From Azonexus sp. (GTDB taxonomy: Bacteria; Pseudomonadota; Gammaproteobacteria; Burkholderiales; Rhodocyclaceae): a stretch of DNA of 6,885 nt. Each line of letters opens with the position of its first letter. Position 1 is the first letter of the stretch. Location: NCBI GenBank assembly GCA_030697085.1, contig JAUYQT010000311.1, positions 1 through 6,885 of the forward strand, written 5' to 3'. Both the position numbers and the translations under genes were made by a program. The notes below the pieces were generated by a model, which had not been told where the DNA came from, ran no database searches, and was given only the letters and a program-made list of their open reading frames with translations. Positions 5,753-6,885 of the stretch are shown piece by piece.

Positions 5753-5884
5753 TCAAGAATTCCTTGCGCTGCGCTGGTCCCAACCAAAAACCTCATCCCA
5801 ATCCCCGACCAACTGCTTCAATAGCGCCCCAACAAGCCAGCTAGCGCCAGCGAACATTGCCACGAGCGTGAATATCCACCGCAT
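5753..5884 (-). CDS. Putative small protein with hydrophobic N-terminus (43 aa)
   Basis: An ATG at 5884 opens a 43-codon frame ending in TGA at 5753. The product starts MRWIFTLVAMFAGASWLVGA, a hydrophobic segment (about residues 3-22) that could be a membrane helix or uncleaved signal, followed by a polar, Trp- and Asp-containing tail (GDWDEVFGWDQRS, 27-39) and no cysteine. The stop lies 8 nt from the bidirectional terminator, and the gene is divergent from hsdM, so the layout suits a real monocistronic gene. Against it, the Shine-Dalgarno is weak (GAG about 12 nt upstream) and no clear promoter is seen. I do not recognise the family. It may be a genuine small membrane protein, a remnant, or chance. 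Confidence 0.45.
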   Translation of the reverse strand: MRWIFTLVAMFAGASWLVGALLKQLVGDWDEVFGWDQRSARNS

Positions 5885-5887
5885 AAT
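5857..5887 (+). promoter_or_regulatory. Weak candidate promoter for hsdM
   Basis: TTGCCA (5857-5862) and CATAAT (5882-5887), each 5/6 to consensus, are separated by a longer than ideal 19 nt. Transcription would begin near 5894, about 35 nt before the hsdM ATG. The -10 overlaps the start codon of the small minus-strand ORF, so the two may interfere if both are real. Confidence 0.3.
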
Positions 5888-5928
5888 TGCGGCTTACTCG
5901 CAATCGTTCATAAAGACCCGATCACCCC

Positions 5929-6885
5929 ATGCTCGACGACATCAAGAAGACCCTCTGGGCCACTGCCGACAAGCTGCGCGCCAACATGGACGCGGCCGAA
6001 TACAAGCATCTGGTCCTCGGCCTGATTTTCGTCAAGTATGTTTCCGACACCTTCGCCGCCCGCCGGGCCGAACTGACGCGGCGCTTTGCTGATGAAGCAG
6101 ACGACTATTTCCTGCACGATTGCGATGCAGAACTGCTCGCCGGCGAGTTGGAAGACCGCGACTACTACAAGGAGGTCAACGTCTTCTGGGTGCCCGAGTC
6201 AGCCCGTTGGGAAGCCATTCGCGCCGCCGCCAAGCAGCCGGACATCGGCAAGCGCATCGACGACGCGCTGACCATCATCGAAGTTGAAAACCCCAAGCTC
6301 AAGGGCATTCTCGACAAACGCTACGCTCGCGCCCAGTTGCCGGATGGCAAGCTCGGCGAACTGGTCGATCTGGTGTCCACCATCGGCTTCGGCGACGACC
6401 CCGGCAAGGCGCGCGATGTACTCGGCCAGGTTTATGAATACTTTCTCGGCCAGTTCGCCAGCGCCGAAGGCAAGAAGGGCGGGCAGTTCTACACGCCGGC
6501 CAGCATCGTTAAAACGCTGGTCGCCGTCCTCGCCCCGCACCACGGCAAGGTTTATGACCCCTGCTGCGGCTCCGGCGGCATGTTCGTTCAATCCGAAAAA
6601 TTTATCGAAGCGCACGGCGGCAAGATCGGCGATGTCTCCATCTACGGTCAGGAATCCAACCCGACGACGTGGCGACTGGCGGCGATGAATCTCGCCATTC
6701 GCGGCATCGACTTCAACCTTGGCCGCGAGCCGGGCGACACCTTCACCCGCAACCAGCACCCGGATTTACGCGCCGACTTCATCCTCGCCAACCCGCCGTT
6801 CAACATCAGCGACTGGTGGCACGCCAGCCTGACCGGCGACCCGCGCTGGGAGTTCGGCGACCCTCCGGCCGGCAACGCCAACTAT
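5929..6885 (+). CDS. hsdM: HsdM, type I restriction-modification DNA methyltransferase subunit (3' end outside window)
   Basis: HsdM transfers a methyl group from S-adenosylmethionine to adenine N6 within the bipartite target chosen by HsdS, protecting host DNA from the HsdR nuclease. The 319 codons present hold the N-terminal helical domain, starting [20 protein letters not shown], followed by [21 protein letters not shown] (22-42, read as [10 protein letters not shown] and [11 protein letters not shown]). The catalytic domain follows, with [11 protein letters not shown] (184-194), SAM-binding motif I DPCCGSGG (210-217) and catalytic motif IV NPPF (288-291). The start is ATG 5929; an in-frame stop lies 15 nt upstream and the N-terminus fits the family, though the Shine-Dalgarno is poor. 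Family members are usually about 480-540 residues, so the last third lies past the edge. hsdS and hsdR would be expected downstream but are not seen. No frameshift is visible. Confidence 0.97.
   Translation, partial: MLDDIKKTLWATADKLRANMDAAEYKHLVLGLIFVKYVSDTFAARRAELTRRFADEADDYFLHDCDAELLAGELEDRDYYKEVNVFWVPESARWEAIRAAAKQPDIGKRIDDALTIIEVENPKLKGILDKRYARAQLPDGKLGELVDLVSTIGFGDDPGKARDVLGQVYEYFLGQFASAEGKKGGQFYTPASIVKTLVAVLAPHHGKVYDPCCGSGGMFVQSEKFIEAHGGKIGDVSIYGQESNPTTWRLAAMNLAIRGIDFNLGREPGDTFTRNQHPDLRADFILANPPFNISDWWHASLTGDPRWEFGDPPAGNANY

Noticed and set aside
5392..5796. Minus-strand open frame containing PDSNWHTFRRRILNPL
   Set aside because: This string is the translated antisense of a leucine tRNA gene, a well-known false protein in annotations, and it also runs through the terminator.
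6199..6759. Minus-strand open frame of 186 codons opposite hsdM
   Set aside because: GC-rich coding DNA often leaves the opposite strand open; the plus strand carries both methyltransferase motifs.
1..6885. CRISPR arrays, insertion sequences or tandem repeats
   Set aside because: No regularly spaced direct repeats, transposase motifs or long terminal inverted repeats were seen.

Overview
The window looks like the chromosome of a denitrifying betaproteobacterium, most likely of the Rhodocyclaceae (Dechloromonas/Azonexus-like). That placement is an inference from the gene families, the gene order and the moderately high GC. No taxonomic marker was compared.

Positions 1-4177 hold a minus-strand nitrite-reduction cluster. 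In transcription order it is nirS (cytochrome cd1 nitrite reductase, 4177-2495), a 280-residue secreted haem-binding protein of the ethylbenzene-dehydrogenase gamma-subunit type (2418-1576), a small secreted type-1 copper protein with an amicyanin-like ligand loop (1569-1216), nirC (cytochrome c55X, TTG start, 1229-891) and nirF (haem d1 biosynthesis lipoprotein, from 883 and running off the left edge). Spacing after nirS is tight: 76 nt containing a strong stem-loop, then 6 nt, a 14-nt overlap and 7 nt. The genes probably form one transcript, with a possible processing or attenuation point after nirS. The haem protein and cupredoxin lie where nirM lies in the P. aeruginosa nir cluster, which suggests an alternative electron-transfer module for NirS.

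Positions 4178-4433 are a divergent regulatory region with one perfect FNR/DNR-type palindrome (4261-4274). Rightward lies cobA/nirE (uroporphyrinogen-III C-methyltransferase, 4434-5198), which supplies precorrin-2, the precursor of the haem d1 that NirS uses. It overlaps by 4 nt a small secreted four-cysteine protein resembling the Rap1a/Tai family (5195-5593). A tRNA-Leu(CAA) gene (5619-5703) follows, with its own likely promoter inside the end of that ORF and a strong, probably bidirectional terminator (5711-5747).

Beyond the terminator are a previously easy-to-miss 43-codon minus-strand ORF with a hydrophobic N-terminus (5884-5753) and, divergent from it, the first 319 codons of hsdM (type I DNA methyltransferase, from 5929), which runs off the right edge. 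This part is accessory in character and unrelated to denitrification.

Working together, CobA/NirE starts the haem d1 pathway, NirF acts on a late periplasmic intermediate, NirC is a small periplasmic cytochrome tied to haem d1 maturation or electron transfer, and NirS reduces nitrite to nitric oxide. The cupredoxin and the haem protein are the best candidates for an unusual donor chain.
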